From: Thalassospira xianhensis MCCC 1A02616
Lineage (GTDB): Bacteria; Pseudomonadota; Alphaproteobacteria; Rhodospirillales; Thalassospiraceae
Reading direction: 5' to 3'
Length of the DNA: 64,000 nucleotides
NCBI RefSeq assembly: GCF_003326475.1
Contig: NZ_JPWA01000011.1
Coordinates: 80,728-144,727, forward strand
In this document: positions 18,181 through 27,240 of the stretch, in pieces
Numbering within the stretch: the stretch's first letter is position 1
How the letters are laid out: each line of letters begins with the position of its first letter
Program-made: the position numbers and the translations under genes
Notes under the pieces: model-generated
What the model was told of the DNA's origin: nothing
The model's input: the letters and a program-made list of their open reading frames with translations, nothing else
Database searches by the model: none

Positions 18181-19368
18181 TTAAATTACATTCAGTTCCA
18201 GAACCGGGGCATTGTCGCGGATGCGCTCATACCCGAATACGGACATATCAAGGGTCTGGTAGTGGCCTGCGACGATCAGTTCCGAAAGACCACGGCCAAC
18301 TGCCGGGCTTTGCTGCAAGCCATGGCCCGAAAAACCATTGGCAAAGAAGAAGTTCTTTACCTCGGGATGCGGACCGATAATCGCGTTCTGATCCAGCAGG
18401 TTATAGGAATAATGCCCGGCCCAGGCATTGACCATCTTGATCGCCTCGAACCGTTCGCAACGCTCGTAAAGTCCCGGCCAGATGATATCGTCAAACAGGC
18501 TGTAATCGACTTCGAAGTCCCAGCATTCCGGGTCACGATCCGCGGGCGGTGCAATCCCGGTAATGAAAAGATCACCTTCGGGACGTACATAAAGGCCACT
18601 TGGATCAATCAGCATCGGGCAGGACGCGTTAATGTCGGCCGCATCACGGCAATCAAACACAAAGATGCACCGTTTGCGCGGCTCGACCGGGATCTCCAGC
18701 CCCGCCATGCGGGCAACTTTTGATCCACCGGTTCCCGCGGCGTTGACAAGCACGCCACACCCAAACCGCCGTCCGTCTTTCAGAACCACACCCGTGACCT
18801 GATCGCCATCACGCAGAACCTCGACGACTTCGCCGTCGATATAATCGGCCCCCTGACGGCGGGCCTGTTTGCGGAAGGATTGCATCAGGGAATAGGCATC
18901 AAACCATCCCTCGCCGGTACGGCCCCAGCAGGCCGCCGCCAGATCGGATATATTCATCCACGGATATTTGGCCGCCAGTTCGTCGGGTTCCATCCAGACG
19001 ATATCAGCCCCCAGCTTGGTCTGGGTTGCGTGATTCTGCCGCAGGATATCGCGCCCGGATTCGGTCGCCAGAACCAGATAGCCCTTTTCATGGAAGGAAA
19101 TATCGACTTCGGGATCAAGATCACGTTTCAGGTTGCGCAGGAATTCAATGCCAAAACCCGACATTTCAATATTGATCGGGGTCGAAAACTGCTGACGGAT
19201 CGAGGCCGCCGACAGGGTTGTCGAACAGAATTCATAATTCGGGTCTTTTTCAATGACCAGAACCCGGCCCTTGAAATCATCCCGCCCGGTCAAAAACCAT
19301 GCGGCGGAGCTTCCGATAACAGCCCCACCAACAATGATGACATCATAATTTTCGTCCACTGATCCCAT
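18181..19368 (-). CDS. FAD-dependent oxidoreductase, DAO/FOXRED1-like
   Basis: 395 residues of the D-amino-acid-oxidase fold. The N-terminal FAD-binding site reads DVIIVGGAVIGSSAAWFL, the middle has VLVNAAGTGG, and the C-terminal FAD segment is ANGFSGHGLQQSPAVGRG. The closest group by eye is the FOXRED1/sarcosine-oxidase-like branch. It is the second gene of the operon, 62 bp before the aminotransferase. Likely roles in context are oxidation of pipecolate to piperidine-6-carboxylate or of a 2-hydroxyacid such as 2-hydroxyglutarate. Sequence alone does not separate these. Confidence 0.82.
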   Translation of the reverse strand: MGSVDENYDVIIVGGAVIGSSAAWFLTGRDDFKGRVLVIEKDPNYEFCSTTLSAASIRQQFSTPINIEMSGFGIEFLRNLKRDLDPEVDISFHEKGYLVLATESGRDILRQNHATQTKLGADIVWMEPDELAAKYPWMNISDLAAACWGRTGEGWFDAYSLMQSFRKQARRQGADYIDGEVVEVLRDGDQVTGVVLKDGRRFGCGVLVNAAGTGGSKVARMAGLEIPVEPRKRCIFVFDCRDAADINASCPMLIDPSGLYVRPEGDLFITGIAPPADRDPECWDFEVDYSLFDDIIWPGLYERCERFEAIKMVNAWAGHYSYNLLDQNAIIGPHPEVKNFFFANGFSGHGLQQSPAVGRGLSELIVAGHYQTLDMSVFGYERIRDNAPVLELNVI

Positions 19369-19445
19369 GATCGCCTGTCACCCGATAGAATGTTTTGAAA
19401 CCGGAACGGTATAATCCGTTCCGGCATTCCGGCCTTTTTGCTTCC

Positions 19446-20507
19446 TTATGCCGCCTTGCTTCCGGCGGTCATTTTAAAGATGCCCTGCGCATTGCTGCTG
19501 TCAAATCGCAGATCAAGTTTTTGTTCACCGGTCGTCTCGTCACGCACGTGATCACGGCTGATGAATTCATAGAAGGAACCGGGCACATCGCGGGTCACCA
19601 GATCGCCATTGGCATCGCGCATCTGACGCAGGACACGGGTTGCCTTGAATGCGGTCTGACGCACCGATCCGGTGCTGGAAATTTCGACCTTCTCCTTCAT
19701 CGGACGGCCTTTGGCGCGCTGTTCGTCGGCGACCGCCTCGATATCGTCAACCCGATCCGTTGCATGGTTGAATGCGTTGCCTTCGGTTGAAATCCACGCC
19801 ATTTCGGCCGACTCTGCCAAAAGGACCTCATAATCGGCCTCGGATACCGGGCCGTGCTGCGCGCCGAAACATTTGACCAGAACCGGCAGAAGCTTGGTCG
19901 CATCGGCAAAGCCGATATTGCCGTTAGCAGCCAGTTGATCCAGCAGGACCTTGGCACCGGGTGACAGCGGATCAACCGATTTGCCAACCGTATTGGCAAC
20001 CGCCTGCTGAAAGGCCGAGCTGAATTCTTCGACATGAAGCTCGGATACAAAAAACTGCGCGATCAGTTCCGGCTCATCTGCATGGCAAAACGCCCGACCC
20101 GTCATTTTCAAACGCGACAGCGGGTAAAGACCAGCAACATCAAATCCAAGCGGGGCAAGGATGCGCGCGATGGCAACATGACCGCGCGGCAAATCCCCGG
20201 TCGCCGGGCCATCGACGGTACGAATGGCACCATGATCGAAAATGATCGGCTCGCCCGCGGCCAGTTTATCCTCGGAATAGGCTTTGCCTTCGGGAACGGC
20301 TTCCAAAAGACCATCAAACAGGATCATGTTAAGCGCCTGCGCCATCGTCAGGCGGCTGACTTTTCCGGCATCATTCGCAGGATCGGCCAAAAGCCGGTCA
20401 TTCACATCAATCATCCGAAACAGATAATCGGCTTTTTCCGCACCAAGAACAGCCTTGAGAACGGCACCAAGCTGGCTGTCTAGCGGGGATTTAACTAGCT
20501 GGGGCAT
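19446..20507 (-). CDS. DUF1338 protein, 2-oxoadipate dioxygenase/decarboxylase (HglS)-like
   Basis: 353 residues. The DUF1338 family includes Pseudomonas HglS, an Fe(II) enzyme that turns 2-oxoadipate plus oxygen into 2-hydroxyglutarate and CO2 in D-lysine breakdown. Probable metal ligands are His92 (IIFDHGAIRTV), His248 (NAFNHATDRVDD) and Glu314 (SFYEFISRD); Arg96 may bind the substrate carboxylate. It is about 100 residues shorter than HglS and so belongs to a short branch whose substrate may differ. ATG 20507 has AGGAGAGG upstream; longer frames lack a site. First gene of the operon, divergent from a LysR gene. Confidence 0.82.
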   Translation of the reverse strand: MPQLVKSPLDSQLGAVLKAVLGAEKADYLFRMIDVNDRLLADPANDAGKVSRLTMAQALNMILFDGLLEAVPEGKAYSEDKLAAGEPIIFDHGAIRTVDGPATGDLPRGHVAIARILAPLGFDVAGLYPLSRLKMTGRAFCHADEPELIAQFFVSELHVEEFSSAFQQAVANTVGKSVDPLSPGAKVLLDQLAANGNIGFADATKLLPVLVKCFGAQHGPVSEADYEVLLAESAEMAWISTEGNAFNHATDRVDDIEAVADEQRAKGRPMKEKVEISSTGSVRQTAFKATRVLRQMRDANGDLVTRDVPGSFYEFISRDHVRDETTGEQKLDLRFDSSNAQGIFKMTAGSKAA

Positions 20508-20650
20508 TTCTGCCTCTCCTTCCGTAATATTATCAATTACCCGATCAATTTTACTGTCCGGAAGGATCATGTGGTGGCACGAGGGGTTCCGAACCATTGA
20601 AATGCTAAGGCTTGGCAGGAATTCTAACAAACGATATATTCGCACCATAT

Positions 20651-20667
20651 CATTCCATTTGGTAATG
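20651..20667. promoter_or_regulatory. Possible LysR-binding site between the divergent genes
   Basis: CATTCC-N5-GGTAATG is an imperfect dyad containing a T-N11-A core, 19 bp before the LysR gene start. A related half (ATTACC) occurs at 20536-20541 near the hglS-like gene. The case is modest. Confidence 0.3.
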
Positions 20668-20686
20668 AACTTGGGGATCAAAACAC

Positions 20687-21604
20687 ATGCGTCGCGTCCT
20701 GCCGTCCCTGACAGCCCTGCAATTTTTCGAAAGCTCCGCCCGGCATCTCAGCTTTACCCGTGCGGCCGAGGAACTGAATGTGACGCAAAGCGCCATTAGC
20801 CGCCAGATCCGCGCACTAGAGGAATATCTGGGCCGGGATCTTTTTCGCCGGGTAAAAAAACGCCTGAAACTGACGGCGGCGGGCGAAGCCTATGCCGCAC
20901 AGGTGCGCGACCTTCTCGACCGGGCAGAAGCCGCAACCCTGCAGGTCATGGCTTATTCCGATGCCGGCGGGATGCTGAATGTCGGGACATTGCCGACCTT
21001 TGGCGCACGCTGGCTGGTGCCGCGACTGGGGGATTTCAAAACCACATGGCCCGATATCCAGCTTAACCTGATCACCCAGACCCGCGAATTCAATTTCAGC
21101 CGCGAAGGCATCGATATCGCCATCCATTTTGGCGAAGACAACATGCCCGGCTGCGTGTTTCACCGCCTGATGGGCGAAACCCTGATTGCGGTTTGCGCGC
21201 CCAAAATCCTTAAGGAAAACGACGATCTGCCGATTGCGCGCGAACGGGTCCGCAATTGCACCCTGTTGCAACATTCCACCCGTCCACGCGCCTGGCAGGA
21301 CTGGTTGGCCGCCACCGGTGTTGCGGTTGTGGATGAACTTGCCGGTCCCCGGTTCGAACATTTCCACATGGTGATTCAGGCCGCCGTTGCCGGATTGGGG
21401 CTGGCCCTTCTGCCGGAATTTCTGGTGCGCGAAGAACTTGATAACGGGCGGCTTGTCGCCCCGTTTGACGTCTCGATCCCCAACCGGCATGCCTATTACG
21501 TTGTTTATCCCGAAGAAAAGGAAAACAACTTTGCGGTTCGCGCCTTCCGCGACTGGATCATCGCGACATGCAGGGCGGAATCAGCACAATCAACCGCCGC
21601 ATGA
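20687..21604 (+). CDS. LysR family transcriptional regulator (GcvA-like)
   Basis: 305 residues. The N-terminal winged helix reads FFESSARHLSFTRAAEELNVTQSAISRQIRAL, and the effector-binding domain starts near residue 90 (LNVGTLPTFGARWLVPRLGDF), a pattern of the GcvA subgroup. It is transcribed away from the DUF1338 operon across a 179-bp gap, the classic arrangement for a LysR activator of the neighbouring operon. The inducer is probably a pathway intermediate such as 2-oxoadipate or 2-aminoadipate; this is inference. Confidence 0.92.
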   Translation: MRRVLPSLTALQFFESSARHLSFTRAAEELNVTQSAISRQIRALEEYLGRDLFRRVKKRLKLTAAGEAYAAQVRDLLDRAEAATLQVMAYSDAGGMLNVGTLPTFGARWLVPRLGDFKTTWPDIQLNLITQTREFNFSREGIDIAIHFGEDNMPGCVFHRLMGETLIAVCAPKILKENDDLPIARERVRNCTLLQHSTRPRAWQDWLAATGVAVVDELAGPRFEHFHMVIQAAVAGLGLALLPEFLVREELDNGRLVAPFDVSIPNRHAYYVVYPEEKENNFAVRAFRDWIIATCRAESAQSTAA

Positions 21605-21730
21605 CACCAACTGATCATATATCCTGACAACGAATTTCATTGCCGATTGAATTCGCCAACCCTAAAGTTCCCACCCATATGTATAAGAACCGCCATCCGC
21701 GCGGTCAGACCGGGGTAAGGGGAATTGGCT

Positions 21731-23446
21731 GTGTCGCAACTGGAAAATCGTCTGGCGCTTTATAATGTTCTGCCCAGAACGTTTGGCGCTTTGCGCAAGG
21801 CATCCGGACTGATCCACGATCAATCCGCCAAGCGCGCCGAGGGCTTTTACAAAACCATCAGCCAAAGTGACGATCTGAAAGCCACCCCGCTTTCGGATGC
21901 GACCATCGCATCCCTGACGAAATCATTGCAAAATCACTGGAAAAACCTGTTTGACGGCAAGATTGACGAGGCTTTCGTCATCCAGGCCAGCCAGATCGGC
22001 CAGGCCCACGAAGCCCACGGCATTACCCCCAAACTTTACATCGCGACCTATAATGCGATCACCGATGCCCTGATCGAGGCGATCATTACCCGCCATCGAT
22101 GGAACGCCGGTCAGGCGGCAAGCATTGTCACCTCGCTCACCTCGGTGATGCTGCTTGATATCGAACTGACGCTGACCGCCTATTGCGATGCCAGTGCTAT
22201 CAAACGCCATAACGCATCGGAAAATGCCTTCGCCGATCAGCAGCTTGATCGCACGATGGATCTGTCCGTTGCGATCAATCAAAGTGCCGTATCCAATGCC
22301 CGCATGATGAATGTCATCGAGGATGTCGACCGCAAGGCACAATCGATTTCGGCCGCCATTGATCAAATGGTTTCAGGCATCAGCCACATTGCCGAGAATG
22401 GCCGCGCTGCTGCCGATAACGCGACCGATGCCATCACCGCCACACGCAATGGCCAGCAAACCGTCAAGGAAGCGGTTGGCAGCATGGATGACATTGCACA
22501 CGCGGTTTCCGATGCATCAGGCCGGGTCGACGCCCTGGCCGAGGCATCCGAAAAAATCGGCGAGATCGTCGCATCAATCGAAGCAATTGCTGCCGAAACC
22601 AACCTTCTGGCGCTCAACGCCACAATCGAGGCCGCCCGCGCGGGCGAAGCCGGCAAGGGATTTGCCGTCGTCGCGGGCGAGGTCAAGGCCCTTAGCCAGC
22701 AGACCGCCCGCGCGACCGAGGAAATCCGCAGCCGCATTGTCAATCTGCAGGGCGAAACACAGGGTATTGTTGATGCCATGGCGCGCGGCAATGATGCCGT
22801 ATCACGCGGCCAGAATGTGATGAATGACGTTGCTCGCGAAATGGGCGACATCGGCACCAAGATGGAAGACACGACGCGTCGTATCGCCGATATTTCAACC
22901 ATCCTTGATGAACAGAACAAGGCAACCGATGCCGTCCGCGATGGCATTACCGGCATCGCCGGGCAAACCGGCGGGCAGGTTGCAGCCATCCGGTCCGCCA
23001 TTGGTGTTATCGGACAGGTCGAAGGCCTGATCGAAACACAGGTTTCCGAACTGGTTCAGTATGAAATTCCAAACCGGACCATACGAAGTGCCCGCGCCGA
23101 ACATGCCGTCTTCTTCAAATCCGTTGCCGAACTTTTGGCCGGACTGGGCAGCAGCTCCGATATCCATATGGGCGATGCCAAAACCTGCCGGTTTGGCAAA
23201 TGGTATGACAGCCCAGCATCAAAGCCGTTCCGCCATCTTCCGTCTTTCGATGCAATCCGGGCACCGCATCTGGCTCAACACGAAGCCGGTCATGCGGCGG
23301 TCACTGCCTTCAAGAACCGCGACATTATTGCCGCGGAAAAGGCCTTCGCCCGCATGGAAACCGCGACCCATGACGTCCTGCAGAAACTCGATCAACTGGC
23401 AAACGAAGCACGCAATATCACCCCACTTTCCGAAGCCGTCGAGTAA
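21731..23446 (+). CDS. Globin-coupled methyl-accepting chemotaxis protein with C-terminal CZB domain
   Basis: 571 residues, no transmembrane segment. Residues 1-160 form a sensor-globin domain with the family motif [19 protein letters not shown]; His93 is the probable proximal haem ligand. A signalling domain follows, with the conserved hairpin [20 protein letters not shown]. The last 115 residues are a chemoreceptor zinc-binding (CZB) domain: AEHAVFF, the diagnostic CRFGKWY, and [11 protein letters not shown], giving a 3-His/Cys zinc site. It should be a soluble aerotaxis-type receptor. The GTG at 21731 is favoured because AAGGGG lies 8 nt upstream; a TTG at 21725 is too close. Confidence 0.92.
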   Translation: MSQLENRLALYNVLPRTFGALRKASGLIHDQSAKRAEGFYKTISQSDDLKATPLSDATIASLTKSLQNHWKNLFDGKIDEAFVIQASQIGQAHEAHGITPKLYIATYNAITDALIEAIITRHRWNAGQAASIVTSLTSVMLLDIELTLTAYCDASAIKRHNASENAFADQQLDRTMDLSVAINQSAVSNARMMNVIEDVDRKAQSISAAIDQMVSGISHIAENGRAAADNATDAITATRNGQQTVKEAVGSMDDIAHAVSDASGRVDALAEASEKIGEIVASIEAIAAETNLLALNATIEAARAGEAGKGFAVVAGEVKALSQQTARATEEIRSRIVNLQGETQGIVDAMARGNDAVSRGQNVMNDVAREMGDIGTKMEDTTRRIADISTILDEQNKATDAVRDGITGIAGQTGGQVAAIRSAIGVIGQVEGLIETQVSELVQYEIPNRTIRSARAEHAVFFKSVAELLAGLGSSSDIHMGDAKTCRFGKWYDSPASKPFRHLPSFDAIRAPHLAQHEAGHAAVTAFKNRDIIAAEKAFARMETATHDVLQKLDQLANEARNITPLSEAVE

Positions 23447-23467
23447 CTCACTCCCGCTCAAAAGAAA

Positions 23468-23491
23468 GCCCGGACGGTCTAATGTCCGGGC
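23468..23491 (-). terminator. Hairpin terminator of the leftward MFS gene
   Basis: GCCCGGAC/GTCCGGGC, a perfect 8-bp stem with an 8-nt loop. The T-run (TTTCTTTT) follows on the leftward strand, so it serves the MFS gene and may also stop rightward readthrough. Confidence 0.7.
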
Positions 23492-23523
23492 AATCGAGTC
23501 TGATAAAAGCGATACGTGAAACG

Positions 23524-24798
23524 TTATCCGCCGATCTTTTGTGCCGATCCCGCACGAAGGGCTGCAATCATCTGAATACACACAATCGCAAACAGGAAGG
23601 ACAAGGCCGCCTCCCAGTTGCCAAGCACATCATGCAGGGCCCCAAACAAAACCGGGCCGACCGCGGCCAGCAAATAGCCGACCGACTGGCACATACCCGA
23701 CAACCGTGCCGAAGTCTGCGGGTCCGCGCCGCGGATACCCACCAGCGTCAATGCAATACTGATCATCGCCCCCTGTCCAAGCCCCATGCAGAACGCCCAA
23801 AGATAGGGAAGCTCGGTCGTGGCAAAAACAAACCCCGGAATACCGATCATCAGCGGAACATGCAAAATGACCATCGCCAGTTTCTTGTTGGCGATTTTCG
23901 AATAGATCAGCGGTGCGGCAAACGCGGCCGGGATACCAAACACGTTAAAGATGGTCAGAAGGGTTGCGGCCTCTCCCTCGGAAATGCCGCTATCGATGAA
24001 GACCTTCGCGACCCAGGCCGTGCCTGTATAAAACATCAGCGACTGGCACCCGAAAAACAGGGCAAGCCACCATGCCTCGACATTTTTCCACAGCGAAACC
24101 TGTGTGACAGAAACGGGTGCAGGTCCCTTGTGGCGGTAACGCAACATTGGCAGCCACAATAGAAAGGCAAGGGCTGCAAACACCGCCCAGATCCCCAATG
24201 AATACCGCCAATCACCATCTGCCGCATTTCGTATCGGAATGGCAACGAATGCTGCAACAGTTGCACCTGTCGACATTGTAAAGGTGTAAAGTGCGGTGAT
24301 CAGCGCAACACGGGTCGGGAAACTGCGCCGCACCAGCGACGGTGTTAGCACGTTTAAAACAGCAATCGCCGATCCAAGAATGATCGTGCCAACGATCATG
24401 ATGCCATAGCTGCCGGTCGCACGCAGGCCCTGCCCCACCGCAATAAACAGCAGCATGGTCAGAAGCGTTGCCTCCAACCCGAACCGCTGCCCAAGGCGTG
24501 GGGCGAAGATCGACAATACGCCAAAACTAAGGACCGGGATCGTCGTCAGCAGACCAAGCTGCACGCCCGAAAGCTGCAGATCAACGCCGACAATCTCGGC
24601 AAGCGGCCCCATGGCAACGATACTGCCACGCATGTTCGCCGCCAAAAGCAACAAGGCCAGCAAAAAGCCGATATGCGGACCAAGGTGACGAAATCCTCGC
24701 GCTGCAGGATCGGCGGATCGAATGTCTTCATTCTGCTGCGTTGGGGACACAGCAGACAAGGTTTCAGACGGTGCAACACCGTCCTGATTTTGGGTCAT
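23524..24798 (-). CDS. MFS transporter, CynX/NimT family
   Basis: 424 residues. After a 40-residue polar N-terminus come about 12 hydrophobic segments. The first loop has LLLAANMRGSIVAMGPLAEIV, and the second half has LTLVGIRGADPQTSARLSGMCQSVGYLLAAVGPVLFG, both characteristic of the CynX/NimT (cyanate and 2-nitroimidazole transporter) group. The substrate is unknown, since no cyanase or nitroimidazole gene is adjacent. It faces the chemoreceptor gene tail to tail and has its own terminator. Confidence 0.88.
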   Translation of the reverse strand: MTQNQDGVAPSETLSAVSPTQQNEDIRSADPAARGFRHLGPHIGFLLALLLLAANMRGSIVAMGPLAEIVGVDLQLSGVQLGLLTTIPVLSFGVLSIFAPRLGQRFGLEATLLTMLLFIAVGQGLRATGSYGIMIVGTIILGSAIAVLNVLTPSLVRRSFPTRVALITALYTFTMSTGATVAAFVAIPIRNAADGDWRYSLGIWAVFAALAFLLWLPMLRYRHKGPAPVSVTQVSLWKNVEAWWLALFFGCQSLMFYTGTAWVAKVFIDSGISEGEAATLLTIFNVFGIPAAFAAPLIYSKIANKKLAMVILHVPLMIGIPGFVFATTELPYLWAFCMGLGQGAMISIALTLVGIRGADPQTSARLSGMCQSVGYLLAAVGPVLFGALHDVLGNWEAALSFLFAIVCIQMIAALRAGSAQKIGG

Positions 24799-25116
24799 CG
24801 GAATACTCCGGCAAGGGTGGTGGCGGGGAAAGCCTGAGTATCACGGGCCTGAAAGCCCGAAATTGCGGAAACGAGCTGCAAAACTACGGAAGCAGTACGA
24901 GAACCTGTCTGATTTTGTCCGCGACATGGGGACATAATATATGTGTCACCCGTGGCACTTTTGGCAGATTTTCGAACGTTTCCAGAATTTTGCTTTGTTT
25001 GGCCGCATGCTAGCCGCAGAAACCGGGTCGCTCAACGCAAATCCGACAATTCGGGATTGCCGGCAAGGCAAAACAAGCCCTCCCCGCCGGTCACCCTTGT
25101 AAAAACGAAGCTGCCC
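24799..25116. other. Intergenic region upstream of the MFS gene
   Basis: 318 bp between two leftward genes. It must carry the MFS promoter. I see only a weak GGGC-N6-GCCC hairpin near 24845 and no reading frame with coding character. Confidence 0.4.
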
Positions 25117-26022
25117 TTACACAAATAATTCCCCGGATGCCGCAAGCACCGCACCACCAGACAATTTGATGAAATCACCATCCAGCTCGATGCGAATCAC
25201 ACTGGGCCGGTCCATTTCAACGCCCTGTATGATCCTGACCGATGCGTTCACATCCGCATAACCGTACTTCGCCAATTGCCAGGCCAGCGGCCCCGCGGCA
25301 CTGCCCGTTGCCGGGTCCTCGACAATACCGGCAATCGGATTGAAGAAACGCGCATGCGCGGTCATGCTTCTGTCTTCCGGATCAAGCGAGAACAGATAAA
25401 TCCCCTCCGCCCCAACCGTTGCCAGAATATCGCGAAGACGGCGCACATCGGGTTCCACATTGGTAATGACAGATCGGCTACGCATCGGGACCAGAAGATG
25501 TGCCGTGCCGGTGTAAACGGTTTGCACCGGTACATTGCCAATACCAATGTCGTCACGCGAAATACCAAGCACCAAGGCAAGCGCATCCAGATCAGAAAGA
25601 ACCGCCCGGCCTTCTGCTGGTGCCTGATCCATGGTCACAGTAATCCCGTCTTTTCCTTTCAGGACTTCAACAGGCAGATCACGACCACCGATTTCCTGGG
25701 TAAATTCCCTCTGACCGGCGGGTAGCAAACCAAGATGACCAAGCAGCCACCATGCCCCCAAAGCATTGTGACCGGTTCCGCCAACCTCGACCCCCGCACC
25801 GGTAAAGGAGCGAAGTTTCCAATCCGCACCGCCGGCAGTTTTCGGACGCATCAGGAAGGTCGTTTCAGACAAATTGAACTCGCGCGATATCGCCTGCATC
25901 ACGGTGGTCGATAAATCATCCGCATCCATCACCACCGCAAGCGGATTGCCGCCAAGCACCGATGACGCAAAAACATCAACGATATGATACGGATGAGTTT
26001 TCGTCGTTTTCGCGATGCTCAT
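25117..26022 (-). CDS. PhzF family isomerase
   Basis: 301 residues with the two-lobed PhzF fold. The N-terminus HIVDVFASSVLGGNPLAVV and SREFNLSETTFLM carry the conserved catalytic Glu (Glu53). The FTGAGVEVGGTGHNALG and EDPATGSAAGPLA motifs bracket the active site. PhzF isomerises a phenazine precursor, but most family members, including this one far from phenazine genes, have unknown substrates. AGGAG precedes two adjacent ATGs; 26022 has the better spacing. A LysR gene is divergent. Confidence 0.92.
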   Translation of the reverse strand: MSIAKTTKTHPYHIVDVFASSVLGGNPLAVVMDADDLSTTVMQAISREFNLSETTFLMRPKTAGGADWKLRSFTGAGVEVGGTGHNALGAWWLLGHLGLLPAGQREFTQEIGGRDLPVEVLKGKDGITVTMDQAPAEGRAVLSDLDALALVLGISRDDIGIGNVPVQTVYTGTAHLLVPMRSRSVITNVEPDVRRLRDILATVGAEGIYLFSLDPEDRSMTAHARFFNPIAGIVEDPATGSAAGPLAWQLAKYGYADVNASVRIIQGVEMDRPSVIRIELDGDFIKLSGGAVLAASGELFV

Positions 26023-26195
26023 CATGTTCTCCTGTATTTTGAAAATGACGGTAGCCCGTAAAAACACCGCACGGGCGCAATGGCAGATCGTCAAGCATCC
26101 GGGGCGTGAAACCTGCCAAGGGATCGGGATCGGCCGGTGGCGCAAAGAACATCTGAAAAAGACCGCACAGGAAATCCTTCATTTCACCTTCCACC

Positions 26196-26210
26196 TTTAG
26201 ATGAACTAAA
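26196..26210. promoter_or_regulatory. LysR box 1 (PhzF/LysR intergenic)
   Basis: TTTAG-N5-CTAAA, a perfect dyad with a T-N11-A core. An identical arrangement recurs 109 bp away at 26305-26319, which makes both credible binding sites for the divergent LysR protein. Confidence 0.55.
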
Positions 26211-26304
26211 TCTTCTGCTCTGCCGATCCGGGATCAGCGGGCATTGCATGATTGACATTCATGCAGATCGTGTGAATGGTTCAATTCATGGATTTTGAAA
26301 CGAT

Positions 26305-26319
26305 TTTAGATTTTCTAAA
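26305..26319. promoter_or_regulatory. LysR box 2, abutting the regulator start codon
   Basis: TTTAG-N5-CTAAA, extended to TTTTAGA/TCTAAAA at 26304-26320, so the last A is the first base of the LysR gene ATG. The position suggests autorepression. No Shine-Dalgarno sequence is visible there. Confidence 0.55.
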
Positions 26320-27216
26320 ATGAAACGAACGCCACTTCCCCCGTTAAACAGTCTGCGCGCCGCCGAGGCGATTGGCCGAAACGGAACACTTCTGCGCACG
26401 GCCGACGAACTCAACGTCACGCCAGGTGCAGTTAGCCAGCAGCTTAAAACGCTTGAACAATTTCTGGGGCTGGAGCTTTTTGCCCGAACCGACAAGGGCA
26501 TGATCCCGACCGAAGCGGGTCAACGATTACTGCCGGGATTAAGCGATGCATTTACCCGCATCCGCGACAGCATTGCCGCAGCAACCCGACAGGACGAAAA
26601 CGTTCTGACCGTGACAACCGGGGTGATTTTTGCCGGAAAATGGCTGGTGCCGCGTCTTGGCCGGTTCCGTGACCGCCATCCGGAAATTGATATCCGGATT
26701 TCAACCGACAATCGGCTGACATCGTTTGATCGTGACGATGTTGACATCGGGGTACGGTTCGGCCGCGGTGGCTGGGAAGGATTGCGGGTGCACAAGCTTC
26801 TTGAACAGCAGATGCTGCCGGTTTGCGCCCCATCACTCAAGGACCGCTTTCGCGAGCCGGCCGACATCGCGCGCGGGCCCCGCATTGTCGACCGCCTCAG
26901 TTTTTTCGCCTGGCAGGACTGGCTCAATGCGGCCGGAACGGATGAACCACTTTCGGGGCAGGAAATCACATTTTCCGACGGATATCTCGCACTTGAAGCC
27001 GCAATGGCCGGACATGGTGCAATGCTTGGCTGGCCCGTCATCATTCAGGACGCATTGCGCAATGGCGATCTGATTGAACCGTTCAAAATCTGCGCCCCGA
27101 CGCCCTATGCCTACTGGCTCGTGTCATCGGAATCCCGCTGGAACCGCCCAACGGTGCGGGCGTTCCGGAACTGGATCATCGAAGAAGTAAAAAGCTTTGC
27201 GTCGCAGACAGGCTAA
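26320..27216 (+). CDS. LysR family transcriptional regulator (GcvA-like)
   Basis: 298 residues. Winged helix at residues 8-65 (LNSLRAAEAIGRNGTLLRTADELNVTPGAVSQQLKTLEQF) and a GcvA-type effector domain (TTGVIFAGKWLVPRLGRFRDRHPEIDIRIS). It is divergent from the PhzF gene with two identical dyads in the gap, so PhzF is its likely target, alongside its own gene. It converges with the LysE gene, leaving 24 bp between stops. Confidence 0.92.
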   Translation: MKRTPLPPLNSLRAAEAIGRNGTLLRTADELNVTPGAVSQQLKTLEQFLGLELFARTDKGMIPTEAGQRLLPGLSDAFTRIRDSIAAATRQDENVLTVTTGVIFAGKWLVPRLGRFRDRHPEIDIRISTDNRLTSFDRDDVDIGVRFGRGGWEGLRVHKLLEQQMLPVCAPSLKDRFREPADIARGPRIVDRLSFFAWQDWLNAAGTDEPLSGQEITFSDGYLALEAAMAGHGAMLGWPVIIQDALRNGDLIEPFKICAPTPYAYWLVSSESRWNRPTVRAFRNWIIEEVKSFASQTG

Positions 27217-27240
27217 CCGGGCGATCAAAAACTCGTTTGA

